DNA of 20,194 nt from DATARH01 sp035504075. GTDB lineage: Bacteria > Pseudomonadota > Alphaproteobacteria > ATCC43930 > CGMCC-115725. The notes below the pieces were generated by a model. It did not search any database. It was not told the origin of the DNA and worked only from the letters and a program-made list of their open reading frames with translations. Shown one piece after another: positions 1 through 8,147 of this stretch. The stretch is from the NCBI GenBank assembly GCA_035504075.1, contig DATJSO010000277.1, forward strand, positions 1 through 20,194, written 5' to 3'. The position numbers and the translations under genes were made by a program. Within the stretch, counting starts at the first letter, position 1. Each line of letters starts with the position of its first letter.

Positions 1-942
1 AAGTTCGACCGGCGGATGCGCCAAATGCTGCACGACATGAACGACCACCGGCCCGCGGCATTCCGCGACGGCAAGGATGCCCTTGACGCGCAACAGGTCG
101 GAGCCGCGCAGCGCGGTCAACACCGCCATCGCCTGCTCGAAGACGCGCCACGGCAGCGGCGCCGCAAAGAACAGCGCGAAACTGTCGATGCCGTGCGAGT
201 GGGCATGCTCGTGCGCATGCATATCGCGGCCGCGGCCTGCGGCCCGCGCCGCCAGATCGAGGCTGTCGTCGAGCAGGAAAGCGGGGTCGATGACGCCGTG
301 CGTCGCCGTCGCGAGCGGCGCCGCGCTGAGATCGCGGATATGCTCGACCAGGCGCGTGACCGCGTCGGCGTCGGTCCGGTCGCTTTTGCTGATGACGATG
401 CGGTCGGCGAGCGCGATCTGCCGGCGCGCCTCGGGCATGCGGTCGAGGTTGGCGGCGCCGCCCGGCGCATCGACGACGGCGATCAGCGCCTGCAGGTGAA
501 ACGCCTCGCCGAGCGCGCGGTCGCTCGCAAACGTCTGCAAGACCGGGCCCGGATCGGCGAGGCCGCTCGTCTCGATCAGGACGCGGCGAAAGCTCGGCAC
601 CCTGCCCTGCGCCCGGTCGGCGAACAGCGCGCGCAGGCTCTCCTGCAGATCGCTGCGCACGGTGCAGCACAGGCAGCCATTGCCGAGCAATACCGTCGCA
701 TCGCTCGACGCCCGCAGCAGCGCATCATCGATGCCGATTTCGCCGAACTCGTTGATGACGACGGCGCTCTCGGTGCCCGCCGGGGTCCGCAGCAGCGCGC
801 GGAGCAGCGTCGTCTTGCCGGAACCGAGAAAGCCGGTGACGACCGTGACCGGGAGGCGCGCGCCGCGCGCCCGGCGCTGCCGGCGGCCGAACGGCCCGGC
901 CGCAGCGCCGGTGAACGGCATCGATGGGGTGTCTTCAGCCAT
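1..942 (-). CDS. CobW/COG0523-family GTPase, probable metal chaperone (C-terminus cut by window edge)
   Basis: These are the first 314 residues of a P-loop G3E GTPase of the CobW/COG0523 family, whose members deliver or sense metals (zinc, cobalt, nickel) in the cytoplasm. Near residue 28 there is a Walker A motif GFLGSGKTTLL. It is followed by INEFGEIGID, the diagnostic metal-binding GCLCCTVR (CxCC), ETSGLADP as the switch/Walker B region, and VISKSD at the guanine-specificity position, where the usual form is NKxD. A His-rich stretch, MHAHEHAHSHG, lies in the linker before the C-terminal domain and suggests zinc or a similar metal. The ATG at 940-942 is the first start after an in-frame stop; its ribosome binding site is weak. 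No cobalamin-synthesis gene is nearby, so a CobW role in B12 synthesis is not supported; a zinc-homeostasis role is an inference. The gene continues past base 1. Confidence 0.93.
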   Translation of the reverse strand, partial: MAEDTPSMPFTGAAAGPFGRRQRRARGARLPVTVVTGFLGSGKTTLLRALLRTPAGTESAVVINEFGEIGIDDALLRASSDATVLLGNGCLCCTVRSDLQESLRALFADRAQGRVPSFRRVLIETSGLADPGPVLQTFASDRALGEAFHLQALIAVVDAPGGAANLDRMPEARRQIALADRIVISKSDRTDADAVTRLVEHIRDLSAAPLATATHGVIDPAFLLDDSLDLAARAAGRGRDMHAHEHAHSHGIDSFALFFAAPLPWRVFEQAMAVLTALRGSDLLRVKGILAVAECRGPVVVHVVQHLAHPPVEL

Positions 943-990
943 CCGTGCAGCCCGTCGCAATCGCCCGGCAGCGCTTATACCAGCCGATCA

Positions 991-1040
991 TCATTGCGAA
1001 GCGCAATTGACGGGCGATTGCCTCGCTCTGCGCGCAATGA
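991..1040. repeat. REP-like palindromic element
   Basis: The arms TCATTGCG (991-998) and CGCAATGA (1033-1040) are exact inverted repeats. Just inside them, AGCGCAATT and ATTGCCTCGCT pair imperfectly. The sequence closely resembles the dispersed intergenic palindromes of alphaproteobacteria that begin GTCATTGCGAGCG. It lies in the 118 bp spacer between the HD-GYP gene and the CobW-family gene, both leftward, where a transcript hairpin could reduce read-through or stabilise mRNA. I cannot count copies elsewhere from this window. Confidence 0.6.
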
Positions 1041-1060
1041 CGGCCGCCGACCTGGGCGGC

Positions 1061-2854
1061 TCAAGCGGCTGCGGCCGCCGGCTGGAGCGCGCCGAGACAG
1101 CGCGACAAATCGATCTCGTCGATTTGTTCCGGCAGCAGAAAGGCGGCGGCGTATTCCTTGTAGACCCCGGCCTTGAGGAACAGCTCGAACAGGTCGGGGT
1201 CGATGTGACGCTCGCGGCTCATGCGCGCCATGATGTCGATGCACTCGGACAACATCTTGCGTGCCTTGTACGGCCGGTCGCACGCCGAGAGCGCTTCGAA
1301 GATGTCGGCGATCATCATGATCCGCGCCGGGATGCTCATCTGGTCGCGCTTGAGGCCGCGCGGATAGCCGGTGCCGTCCATCTTTTCGTGATGACCGCCG
1401 GCCCATTCCGGCACGCGCCGCAGGCTTCTCGGAAACGGCAGTGCTTCCAGCATGATGATCGTCTGCACGATATGGTCGTTGATGTGGTAGCGCTCTTCAT
1501 CGGTCAATGTGCCGCGGCCGATCGAGAGGTTATGGAGTTCGCCGAGATTGGCCTTGTGGGCCGGCCGCTCGATGACAAAACCCCAGGGGTTGCCGGGGGC
1601 GAGCGGCGCCGCGTCGTGCGCGATGATATGGCCGGGCTTGTCGGCCAGCAGGTGCTCGACGGCGGGAAGCGGCGTTTTTTCGCGCGGCTGGCGGGTGCTC
1701 TCCTCCCATGACAGGCCGATGCGGTCATCGAGCGTGCGCAGCCAAGTCACCTCCGCAATCTGCTGCAGCCGCGCCACCTTTTCCGGCGCCATGAACTCGC
1801 CGCCGATGTTGCAGTCGGCGACGAACGCGAAATCCTCATCGAGTCGGGCGAGGCGTTCGTCGCGCGCGGCGCGCAGCATCCCCTCGTCGCCGCCGGCCAT
1901 GACGGCGCGCAGATAGGCGATCTCGACATCCCGCTTCACCACCTCGAAACGGGTGCGGATCTCGTGGATCCGGTTATAGATCGTCTCCAGTTTCGTCGCC
2001 TTGTCGACGACGAATTCGCGCGTCGTCACCTTGCCGCAATCGTGCAGTCCGCCGGCCACTTCCAGTTCGTACCACTCGTCCTCGTTCAGATGGAAATCGG
2101 CGAGCGGCCCGTCGGTCGCGGCATCGGCGGCACGCGCCAGCATGTTGGTCAGTTCCGGCACGCGGTGACAGTGGCCGCCGGTATAGGATGATTTTGCGTC
2201 GATCGCGCCGGCGAAGACGCGCAGAACGGCGCGAAACAGCGTCTTTTGCGCGTCGATCAGCATCTGGTTGTCGAGCGCGACGGCCGCCTGGCCGGCGAGC
2301 GCCTCGACCAGCGGCACGATGTCGGCCGGAAATGCGACCGTCTCGCCGGTTTCCGAGTGGGCGTTGATCAGCTGCAGAACGCCGACCACCTCGGCGTCGT
2401 GATTTTTCAGCGGCACGGTCAGAAACGATCGCGAGCGGTAGCGATTGCGTTCGTCGAAGGCGCGCGTGCCGCTGAAATCAAACCCGGGCGCGTTATAGGC
2501 ATCCGGCAGGTTGATCGTCTCGCCGCGCAGCGCGGCCGCCGCCGCCACATTTTTGTAATTCGCCGCGCCGTCGCGGTCACGCAGCCGAACGGCGTCGAAC
2601 GGCGCCGGCGAGCCTGTCGTGCCGCCCCACGCGATCCCCAGCGTGTCGTTGCGTACGATCGTGAAGCTTAATTCGCCGCCATCTTCGCTGACGAGATAGA
2701 TCGTACCGCCATCGGCGCCGGTCAGCTCCTTCGCGCCGATCAGGATCGTTTCCATGAGTCGGCTGAAATTGCGTTCGGCCGACAACGCGATGCCGAGCTC
2801 GATCAGCCGCCGGTAGCCGACCTCCCGGTCGGCGCCCTGCGCAACAGCGGTCAT
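1061..2854 (-). CDS. GAF and HD-GYP domain protein, probable cyclic-di-GMP phosphodiesterase
   Basis: A 597-residue cytoplasmic signalling protein. Residues about 20-200 form a GAF sensor domain. Residues about 215-565 form an HD-GYP phosphohydrolase, a class that hydrolyses cyclic-di-GMP. Visible metal and substrate residues are H271-D272 with K275 (GGLHDCGK), H461 (INDH), H488-H489-E490 and D493 with GYP at 496-498 (HHEKMDGTGYP), and D517 (IADIFEAL). About 155 extra residues lie between the HD and the next conserved block (LTDEERYHINDH, 449-461), where typical HD-GYP domains have a few tens. The reading frame extends upstream to 2899, but the start at 2854 is preferred: a GGAGG at 2860-2864 lies 5 nt before its ATG. 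There are no membrane segments or signal peptide. The neighbouring SDR gene ends 66 bp upstream on the same strand, so the two may be co-transcribed. The signal bound by GAF is unknown. Confidence 0.92.
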   Translation of the reverse strand: MTAVAQGADREVGYRRLIELGIALSAERNFSRLMETILIGAKELTGADGGTIYLVSEDGGELSFTIVRNDTLGIAWGGTTGSPAPFDAVRLRDRDGAANYKNVAAAAALRGETINLPDAYNAPGFDFSGTRAFDERNRYRSRSFLTVPLKNHDAEVVGVLQLINAHSETGETVAFPADIVPLVEALAGQAAVALDNQMLIDAQKTLFRAVLRVFAGAIDAKSSYTGGHCHRVPELTNMLARAADAATDGPLADFHLNEDEWYELEVAGGLHDCGKVTTREFVVDKATKLETIYNRIHEIRTRFEVVKRDVEIAYLRAVMAGGDEGMLRAARDERLARLDEDFAFVADCNIGGEFMAPEKVARLQQIAEVTWLRTLDDRIGLSWEESTRQPREKTPLPAVEHLLADKPGHIIAHDAAPLAPGNPWGFVIERPAHKANLGELHNLSIGRGTLTDEERYHINDHIVQTIIMLEALPFPRSLRRVPEWAGGHHEKMDGTGYPRGLKRDQMSIPARIMMIADIFEALSACDRPYKARKMLSECIDIMARMSRERHIDPDLFELFLKAGVYKEYAAAFLLPEQIDEIDLSRCLGALQPAAAAA

Positions 2855-2920
2855 CGCTTCCTCCGGCGGAGCCGCGGGTTTGTTAATACCGCGGCCCAAT
2901 ATACCGAGATCGGCCGGGCC

Positions 2921-3706
2921 TCACCAAATGGGCGAGCGGCCGCCATCGACATTGATCGACGCGCCGGCGATATAGCCGCCCTGGTCGGAGGCGAGGAACG
3001 TCGCGATCGCGGCAAATTCCTCGGCCTTGCCCATGCGCCCGAGCGGCACGTTGCGGCCGGCCTGGGCGATGAAATCGTCGAGCCCGACATTGGCGCCCTC
3101 GGCGCGATGGCGGCGGACGATCTGGTCGCTGACGATGATGCCGACATGCAGCGCGTTGACGAGGATGCCGTGCGGCGCCCCTTCGTTGGCCAATACCTTG
3201 GTCAGCGCGAGGCCGGCGGCGCGGCTGACCGAAGTCGGCACGCTGCGCGGCCCGGGCGCCTTGGCGCCGATGTTCAGCACATTGATGATGCGGCCCCATT
3301 TGCGCTCGCGCATCTGCGGCATGACGAGCCGCGCCAGGCGGATCGCGGCAAACAGCTTGAGATCGAGGTCGCTCTGCCACTCCTCGTCGGTCACGCTCTC
3401 GAAGGGCTTCGCCATCGACTGGCCGGCGTTGTTGACGAGGATGTCGACCCTGCCGAGTTCCGCCATCGCCTGGTCGAAGGCGCGCTGGATCGGCGCCATC
3501 TGCGACACGTCACAGCTGATCGCGGCAACCTTGCGGCCGGGCGCGGCGGCCAGGATCTGCTGTTTTGCCTCGGCCAATGTCCCGGGGTCGCGCGCCAGGA
3601 TCGCAACATCGGCGCCGGAGGCCGCAAATTCCTGCGCGATTGCGAGGCCGAGCCCCTTGCTGCCGCCGGTGATCAGCGCGCTTTTGCCGTTGAGCCGAAC
3701 TTCCAT
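2921..3706 (-). CDS. Short-chain dehydrogenase/reductase-like protein with degenerate active site
   Basis: A 261-residue protein with a full classical SDR Rossmann fold: the dinucleotide motif TGGSKGLG (residues 13-20), CDVS near 65, NNAG (92-95), and the C-terminal ASINVDGG. Length and layout match FabG-like SDRs. At the four catalytic positions expected for the family (N-S-Y-K) I read K117, N145, T158 and R162, taken from the segments LDLKLF, INVLNIG and PTSVSRAAG. It can probably bind NAD(P) but should not do the standard Tyr-Lys proton relay. The start is well supported by GGAGG at 3712-3716, 5 nt before the ATG. It lies between an aldo/keto reductase gene and the HD-GYP gene, all leftward. 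A divergent but real subfamily is more likely than a decaying gene, because the frame is intact and the rest is well conserved. Confidence 0.9.
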   Translation of the reverse strand: MEVRLNGKSALITGGSKGLGLAIAQEFAASGADVAILARDPGTLAEAKQQILAAAPGRKVAAISCDVSQMAPIQRAFDQAMAELGRVDILVNNAGQSMAKPFESVTDEEWQSDLDLKLFAAIRLARLVMPQMRERKWGRIINVLNIGAKAPGPRSVPTSVSRAAGLALTKVLANEGAPHGILVNALHVGIIVSDQIVRRHRAEGANVGLDDFIAQAGRNVPLGRMGKAEEFAAIATFLASDQGGYIAGASINVDGGRSPIW

Positions 3707-3739
3707 GCGTTCCTCCGTCGATTAGGGCCAGATACCATT

Positions 3740-3818
3740 GTCATTCCCGCGCCGGCGGAATTCCAGGGCGATCTCGCACGGCGCGCCGCCGGACCCGCTT
3801 GTCGGGGATGGCGAGATC
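3740..3818. repeat. Paired REP-like palindromes between the SDR and aldo/keto reductase genes
   Basis: This spacer contains GTCATTCCCGCGCCGG at its left and, at its right, CCCGCTTGTCGGGGATGG, both resembling halves of dispersed CATTCCCGC-type intergenic repeats. The arms GATCTCGC (3770-3777) and GCGAGATC (3811-3818) are exact inverted repeats. CGGCGCGCCG (3779-3788) is a perfect palindrome inside them. It follows the stop codon of the leftward aldo/keto reductase gene, where it could end transcription or protect the transcript 3' end. There is no clear T-tract for an intrinsic terminator. Confidence 0.5.
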
Positions 3819-3832
3819 AAAAGTCGATCTCG

Positions 3833-4774
3833 TCACACTGCCGTCAGCACGTCGATCGCATCCATGTCGTCGCGCGACAAGGCCCAGCCGGCCGCCGCGA
3901 CGTTGGCGGCGACCTGTTCGGGCGTCGTCGCGCCGGCGATGACGCTGGCAACGCCCGGCCGCTGCAGCAGCCAGCTGACCGCCAACTCCAACAGGCTGTG
4001 TCCGCGCGCCGCGCAGAAATCGCCGAGGCTCTCGACGCGCCGCCAGTTTTCGTCCGTCAGGTAGCGCTCGGCGAGGCGCGGTGTCTTGGCGAGCCGCGCG
4101 CCTTCCGGCAGCATCACGTTGCGGCGGTATTTGCCGGTCAACAGGCCGTTGGCAAGCGGCGAGAACGGCACGAGGCCAAGCCCGCAATGTTCGATGACCG
4201 GGGCGAGTTGGGCTTCGATCTCGCGCTCCAGCAGGTTGTAGCGCTCCTGGCAGGCGATGAAACCGGCGAGACCGCAATGCCGGGAGGTCCACAAAGCGTC
4301 GACGACCTGCCAGTCGGCGAGCCATGAACAGGCGATGTAGCGCACCTTGCCCTGGTGCACGAGGTCGTCGAGCGCGCGCAGCGTCTCCTCGATCGGCGTC
4401 CGCGGGTCGGCGATGTGCTGGTAGTACAGGTCGATCCAATCGGTGCCGAGGCGCGACAGGCTCGCTTCGACCGCTGACATGATGTAGCGGCGCGAGGCGC
4501 CCTGCAGCCGTCCTTCCGCGTCCATCGGCCGGGCGAATTTGGTCGCCAGCACGATGTCCTTGCGTCGGCTCCCGAGGGCGCGGCCGAGATATTCCTCCGA
4601 AGCGCCACGCTCGCCATAGGTGTCGGATGTGTCGAAGAACGTGATCCCGAGATCGAGCGCCTTGTGCACGACGGCGCGGGTCTGGCTCAGGTCGATGCGG
4701 CCGCCGAAATTGTTGCAGCCGAGCCCGACCTCCGTAACGATCAGGCCGGAGCGGCCGAGATTGCGGTATTCCAC
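3833..4774 (-). CDS. Aldo/keto reductase
   Basis: A 313-residue NADPH-dependent aldo/keto reductase with a TIM-barrel fold, acting on an unknown carbonyl substrate in the cytoplasm. The complete catalytic tetrad is visible: D48 and Y53 (FFDTSDTYGERG), K79 (LATKF) and H120 (YYQHIADP). The family start EYRNLGRSG and the late segment VASVIAGATTPEQV, which contributes to cofactor binding, are also present. I chose the GTG at 4772-4774, which gives the usual family N-terminus. A longer frame to an ATG at 4846 would add 24 very basic residues not typical of the family and would run into the divergent promoter region. A GAGG lies about 10 nt upstream of the GTG. It is transcribed divergently from mbfA and leads a leftward series with the SDR-like gene. 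Confidence 0.9.
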   Translation of the reverse strand: MEYRNLGRSGLIVTEVGLGCNNFGGRIDLSQTRAVVHKALDLGITFFDTSDTYGERGASEEYLGRALGSRRKDIVLATKFARPMDAEGRLQGASRRYIMSAVEASLSRLGTDWIDLYYQHIADPRTPIEETLRALDDLVHQGKVRYIACSWLADWQVVDALWTSRHCGLAGFIACQERYNLLEREIEAQLAPVIEHCGLGLVPFSPLANGLLTGKYRRNVMLPEGARLAKTPRLAERYLTDENWRRVESLGDFCAARGHSLLELAVSWLLQRPGVASVIAGATTPEQVAANVAAAGWALSRDDMDAIDVLTAV

Positions 4775-4790
4775 GCTGATTGGCCTCGGT

Positions 4791-4818
4791 TTGTGCGTCC
4801 TTGACCGGATACTATAAA
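4791..4818 (+). promoter_or_regulatory. Possible sigma-70-type promoter for mbfA
   Basis: TTGTGC (4791-4796) and TATAAA (4813-4818) are separated by 16 nt. They lie in the 127 bp divergent spacer between the aldo/keto reductase and mbfA, about 80 nt before the mbfA start. The AT-rich hexamer stands out in a GC-rich spacer. I saw no convincing Irr-type iron-control element or Fur box here. Confidence 0.3.
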
Positions 4819-4901
4819 GCAGTCGGCGGCGCCGCGCGCCCAGCATGCTGAGGTTGCACGGATCGGCGGCTCGCCGTTTTCGCCTGCGAGGAGAAGCAGC
4901 G

Positions 4902-6032
4902 ATGGCCGATGATGCCGGCTCGGCGGCGCGTTACCGCGGCAATCTGCAAGGCGAAGTGGACAGCGCGGCGCTCTACCGCGCGCTGGCTGGCGCCGAGCAG
5001 GACCCGCATCTCGCCGAAGTCTACCGGCGCCTCGCGTCGGTCGAAGAGGCGCACGCCGAATTCTGGACCAGACAGCTCAACCGCATTGGCGCGAGCATCA
5101 AACTGGACCGGCCGGACTGGCGCACCCGCGCGCTGATCTGGCTGGCGCGGCGCTTTGGGCCGCAATTCGTCTTGCCGACGCTGAGCACATTGGAACAGCG
5201 CGATATCGGCCATTACGACGACCAGCCGGAAGCGGTTGCCGGCGGCCTGCCGGCAGCGGAGCGGTCGCACGAACGCGTCGTCGAGGCGATGGCGGCGGCG
5301 ATGCCGGCGGGCGCCACCGGGAGCGCACTGGCGCGCCTCGAAGGGCGCCACCGTTCCGGCGGCAATGCATTGCGGGCCGCCGTCCTCGGCGCCAATGACG
5401 GGCTCGTGTCCAATCTCAGCCTCGTCATGGGCGTCGCCGGCGCCGAGGTTGCCGGCGGAACGATCCTGCTGACGGGGCTCGCCGGCCTCGTCGCGGGCGC
5501 CTGCTCGATGGCGATGGGCGAATGGCTGTCGGTGACGAGTTCGCGCGAATTGGCACAGCGGCAGATCGCCGTCGAGGCCGATGAATTGCAGCGCATGCCC
5601 GAGGAAGAACTCGAAGAGATGGTGCTGATCTATCAAGCGAAGGGGCTTGACGAGGCGGCCGCGCGGACGCTGGCGCACCGCCTCATGGCCAACAAGGAGA
5701 GCGCCCTCGACACGCTGACGCGCGAGGAACTGGGCATCAACCCCGAAGAACTCGGCGGTTCTCCGTGGGCCGCGGCGGGCGCCTCGTTCGGGCTGTTCGC
5801 GACGGGCGCGATCTTCCCGGTGTTTCCGTATTTCTTTCTCGGCGGCAACGTCGCGCTCGGCGCCAGCCTTGCGGCGAGCGGCGTTGCGCTCGTGCTGATC
5901 GGCGCCGGCACGTCCCTGTTCACCGGCCGCAACATCCTGTTTTCCAGTGCGCGGCAGCTGTTGATCGGCTATGCCGCCGCCGCCGTCACCTACGGCATCG
6001 GTCGCCTCGTCGGTGTTACGATCGGCGGATGA
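4902..6032 (+). CDS. mbfA: Membrane-bound ferritin / VIT1-family iron exporter MbfA
   Basis: A 376-residue fusion of a ferritin-like (rubrerythrin-type) domain with a CCC1/VIT1 transporter, the architecture of MbfA, an inner-membrane iron exporter known from Agrobacterium and Bradyrhizobium. Candidate di-iron ligands in the N-terminal part are E18, E48 and H51 (ExxH), E98, and E120 and H123 (second ExxH). The VIT1 part begins near residue 155 with VLGANDGLVSNLSLVMGVAG and MAMGEWLSVTS (203-213). A charged cytoplasmic segment (about 215-285) with EELEEM-type acidic residues, likely metal-binding, comes next, and hydrophobic helices (about 288-376) close the protein. The start is the ATG with GAGGAG (4888-4893) 8 nt upstream; an earlier in-frame ATG at 4845 lacks such a site. 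Iron control by Irr is known for homologues, but I see no recognisable operator here. Confidence 0.9.
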   Translation: MADDAGSAARYRGNLQGEVDSAALYRALAGAEQDPHLAEVYRRLASVEEAHAEFWTRQLNRIGASIKLDRPDWRTRALIWLARRFGPQFVLPTLSTLEQRDIGHYDDQPEAVAGGLPAAERSHERVVEAMAAAMPAGATGSALARLEGRHRSGGNALRAAVLGANDGLVSNLSLVMGVAGAEVAGGTILLTGLAGLVAGACSMAMGEWLSVTSSRELAQRQIAVEADELQRMPEEELEEMVLIYQAKGLDEAAARTLAHRLMANKESALDTLTREELGINPEELGGSPWAAAGASFGLFATGAIFPVFPYFFLGGNVALGASLAASGVALVLIGAGTSLFTGRNILFSSARQLLIGYAAAAVTYGIGRLVGVTIGG

Positions 6033-6101
6033 AGCCGTTCGGCTGTGACATGCAGCGCGGCAGGGGCCCGCGGGGCCGGCCGCCGGACCGGAGGACCCAG
6101 A

Positions 6102-8147
6102 ATGCGCAGCCTGTGGTCGGATGCCGACGCCGCGGCGATTGTCGCGCAATATGCCGGGCGAGGCATCGGCCGCGACCTCGCGTTGCGCGTCTACACGTCT
6201 CGCCTGCTGGGCGGCGATCGGCGTTTAGTGCTGCACGGCGGCGGTAACGCGTCGGTCAAATTGGTGCTGCCCGATCTGCTCGACCAGCCGGTCGAAGCAT
6301 TGTGCATCAAGGGCAGCGGCAGCGATCTTGCGACGATCGAACCGGTGGGGCTGCCCGCCGCGCGGCTCGCGGCGCTGCGGCAGTTGCGGGCGCGCGCGGC
6401 GCTGTCCGACATCGACATGGTGCGGCAATTGCGTGCCGCCCTGCTCGATCCGGAGGCGCCCAACCCGTCGGTCGAGACGCTGCTGCACGCGTTCCTGCCG
6501 CACAAATTCGTCGATCACACGCATGCGACGGCGATACTGAGCCTGACCAACCAGCCCGACGGCGCCGAGCACATCGCCGCGCTTTACGGGCCGCGCGTCG
6601 GTGTCGTGCCGTATCTGATGCCGGGGTTCGCGCTCGCCAAGCGGGCGGCCGAAATCTACGAGGCCGACCCCGCGGTCGAGGCGCTTGTTTTACTGAACCA
6701 TGGGGTTGTCAGCTTCGGCGCCGATGCGCGCCAGAGCTACGAACGGATGATCGCCGTCGTCACGGCCGCCGAAGAGCGCCTCGAGCGCGGCCGCCGCGCC
6801 GTCTTTGCGCCGCGCGACCTGCCGACAAGCCTCGCCGCCCCGGCCGAGACGGCGCCGATCCTGCGCGGCGCCTGCGCCCTCCCCGACCCGGCCCGGCCCG
6901 GCGCGTATGCGCAGTTCGTGCTGGAGTTCCGTGCGGGGCCGGCGGTGCGCAATTTCGTCGACGGCGCGCAGATCGAGCGCTACGCGACGGCGGGCGTCGC
7001 AACGCCCGACCATGCGATCCGCACAAAGTACCGCCCGCTGCTGGTGCCGCCGCCGCAAGCCGGTCGGCTCGACGATTTCAACACCGCCGTGCGACAGGCG
7101 GTCGAGCGCTACGTCGCCGGGTATCGGGCGTATTTTGCGACACATGATGACGGGACCAAACGGGCGCTTGATCCGGCGCCGCGCGTCGTGCTGGTGCCGG
7201 GGATCGGCCTGTTCGGCCTCGGGCGCAGCGCCGGGGACGCGCGCATCGCCGCCGATCTCGCGGAAAGCTGGATCGAGACGGTGACCGACGCCGAGGCGAT
7301 CGGCCGCTTCCAGTCGATCGGCGAGGCTGCGGCGTTCGATATCGAATATTGGCCATTGGAGCAGGCCAAGCTCGGCCGCACGACCGACAAGCCGCTTGCC
7401 GGGCGGGTCGCGCTGGTGACCGGCGGCGCCGGTACGATCGGCCTGGCGACGGCGCACGCGCTGCGCGCAGCGGGCGCCGAGATCACGCTGTTCGACCGCG
7501 CCGGCAGCAACGTCGTGGCCGCCGGCAAAGAACTCGGCGGCCTCGCCCTTGAATGCGACGTGACCGACGCTGCCGCGGTGCGGGCGGCGTTCGACCGGGT
7601 GGCCGACCGTTTCGGCGGCGTCGATATCGTCGTATCGAATGCCGGCGCGGCGTGGCAAGGCAAGATCGGCGAAGTCGAGGACAAGGTGCTGCGCGCCAGC
7701 TTCGAATTGAATTTTTTTGCCCACCAGCACATTGCGCAAAGCGCCGTGCGCATCATGCTGGCGCAGGGAACGGGCGGCTGCCTGTTGTTCAACGTCTCGA
7801 AGCAGGCCGTGAACCCCGGCCCCGATTTCGGCCCCTACGGGCTGCCGAAGGCGGCAACGCTGGCGCTGATGCGGCAATACGCACTTGAATATGGCGGCGC
7901 CGGCATCCGCGCGAACGCGGTTAACGCCGACGGCATCCGCGGCGGCCTGTTGACGGGTGCGCTGATCGCCCGGCGCGCCGAGGCCTACGGCATCAGCGAA
8001 CGACAATACATGAGCCGCAACCTGCTGGGCCGCGAGGTGACGGCGGAGGACGTCGCGCAGGCGTTTCTTGCTCTTGCGCTGGCGTCCAGCACGACCGGCG
8101 CGTTTCTGACCGTCGATGGCGGCAACATCGCCGCCGCGCCGCGCTGA
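6102..8147 (+). CDS. Bifunctional class II aldolase / short-chain dehydrogenase (rhamnulose-phosphate aldolase/lactaldehyde dehydrogenase type)
   Basis: A 681-residue two-domain enzyme. Residues about 1-400 are a class II (zinc) aldolase domain with the conserved HGGGNAS (45-51), zinc-ligand histidines at HTHA (H139, H141) and LLNHG (H200). Residues about 430-681 are an SDR domain with TGGAGTIG (440-447), SNAG (512-515), and an intact catalytic set S566, Y579 and K583 (YGLPK). The layout and length match the family that cleaves rhamnulose-1-phosphate and oxidises the resulting lactaldehyde. The true substrate is not fixed by sequence: no rhamnose isomerase, kinase or transporter is nearby. 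The start is the ATG with GGAGG (6090-6094) 7 nt upstream; the frame also runs 19 codons further without a good site. It lies 69 bp after mbfA and 80 bp before the LsrF-type aldolase gene, which may be in the same transcript. Confidence 0.9.
   Translation: MRSLWSDADAAAIVAQYAGRGIGRDLALRVYTSRLLGGDRRLVLHGGGNASVKLVLPDLLDQPVEALCIKGSGSDLATIEPVGLPAARLAALRQLRARAALSDIDMVRQLRAALLDPEAPNPSVETLLHAFLPHKFVDHTHATAILSLTNQPDGAEHIAALYGPRVGVVPYLMPGFALAKRAAEIYEADPAVEALVLLNHGVVSFGADARQSYERMIAVVTAAEERLERGRRAVFAPRDLPTSLAAPAETAPILRGACALPDPARPGAYAQFVLEFRAGPAVRNFVDGAQIERYATAGVATPDHAIRTKYRPLLVPPPQAGRLDDFNTAVRQAVERYVAGYRAYFATHDDGTKRALDPAPRVVLVPGIGLFGLGRSAGDARIAADLAESWIETVTDAEAIGRFQSIGEAAAFDIEYWPLEQAKLGRTTDKPLAGRVALVTGGAGTIGLATAHALRAAGAEITLFDRAGSNVVAAGKELGGLALECDVTDAAAVRAAFDRVADRFGGVDIVVSNAGAAWQGKIGEVEDKVLRASFELNFFAHQHIAQSAVRIMLAQGTGGCLLFNVSKQAVNPGPDFGPYGLPKAATLALMRQYALEYGGAGIRANAVNADGIRGGLLTGALIARRAEAYGISERQYMSRNLLGREVTAEDVAQAFLALALASSTTGAFLTVDGGNIAAAPR

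Noticed and set aside
1..942. Cobalamin-synthesis CobW
   Set aside because: No cob or cbi gene or cobalamin riboswitch is visible in the window; the His-rich linker fits metal chaperones of COG0523 in general.
16..1176. A 386-codon rightward frame at the left edge
   Set aside because: It opposes the CobW-type GTPase with intact Walker A and CxCC motifs and crosses a REP-like palindrome.
4775..4901. Irr or Fur operator in front of mbfA
   Set aside because: Homologues are iron-controlled, but I could not find a convincing inverted repeat in this spacer.
4812..6149. A 445-codon leftward frame opposite mbfA
   Set aside because: It is a shadow frame: Arg/Ala/Gly/Gln-rich with no fold, whereas the rightward frame is a full MbfA with ribosome binding site and ligands.
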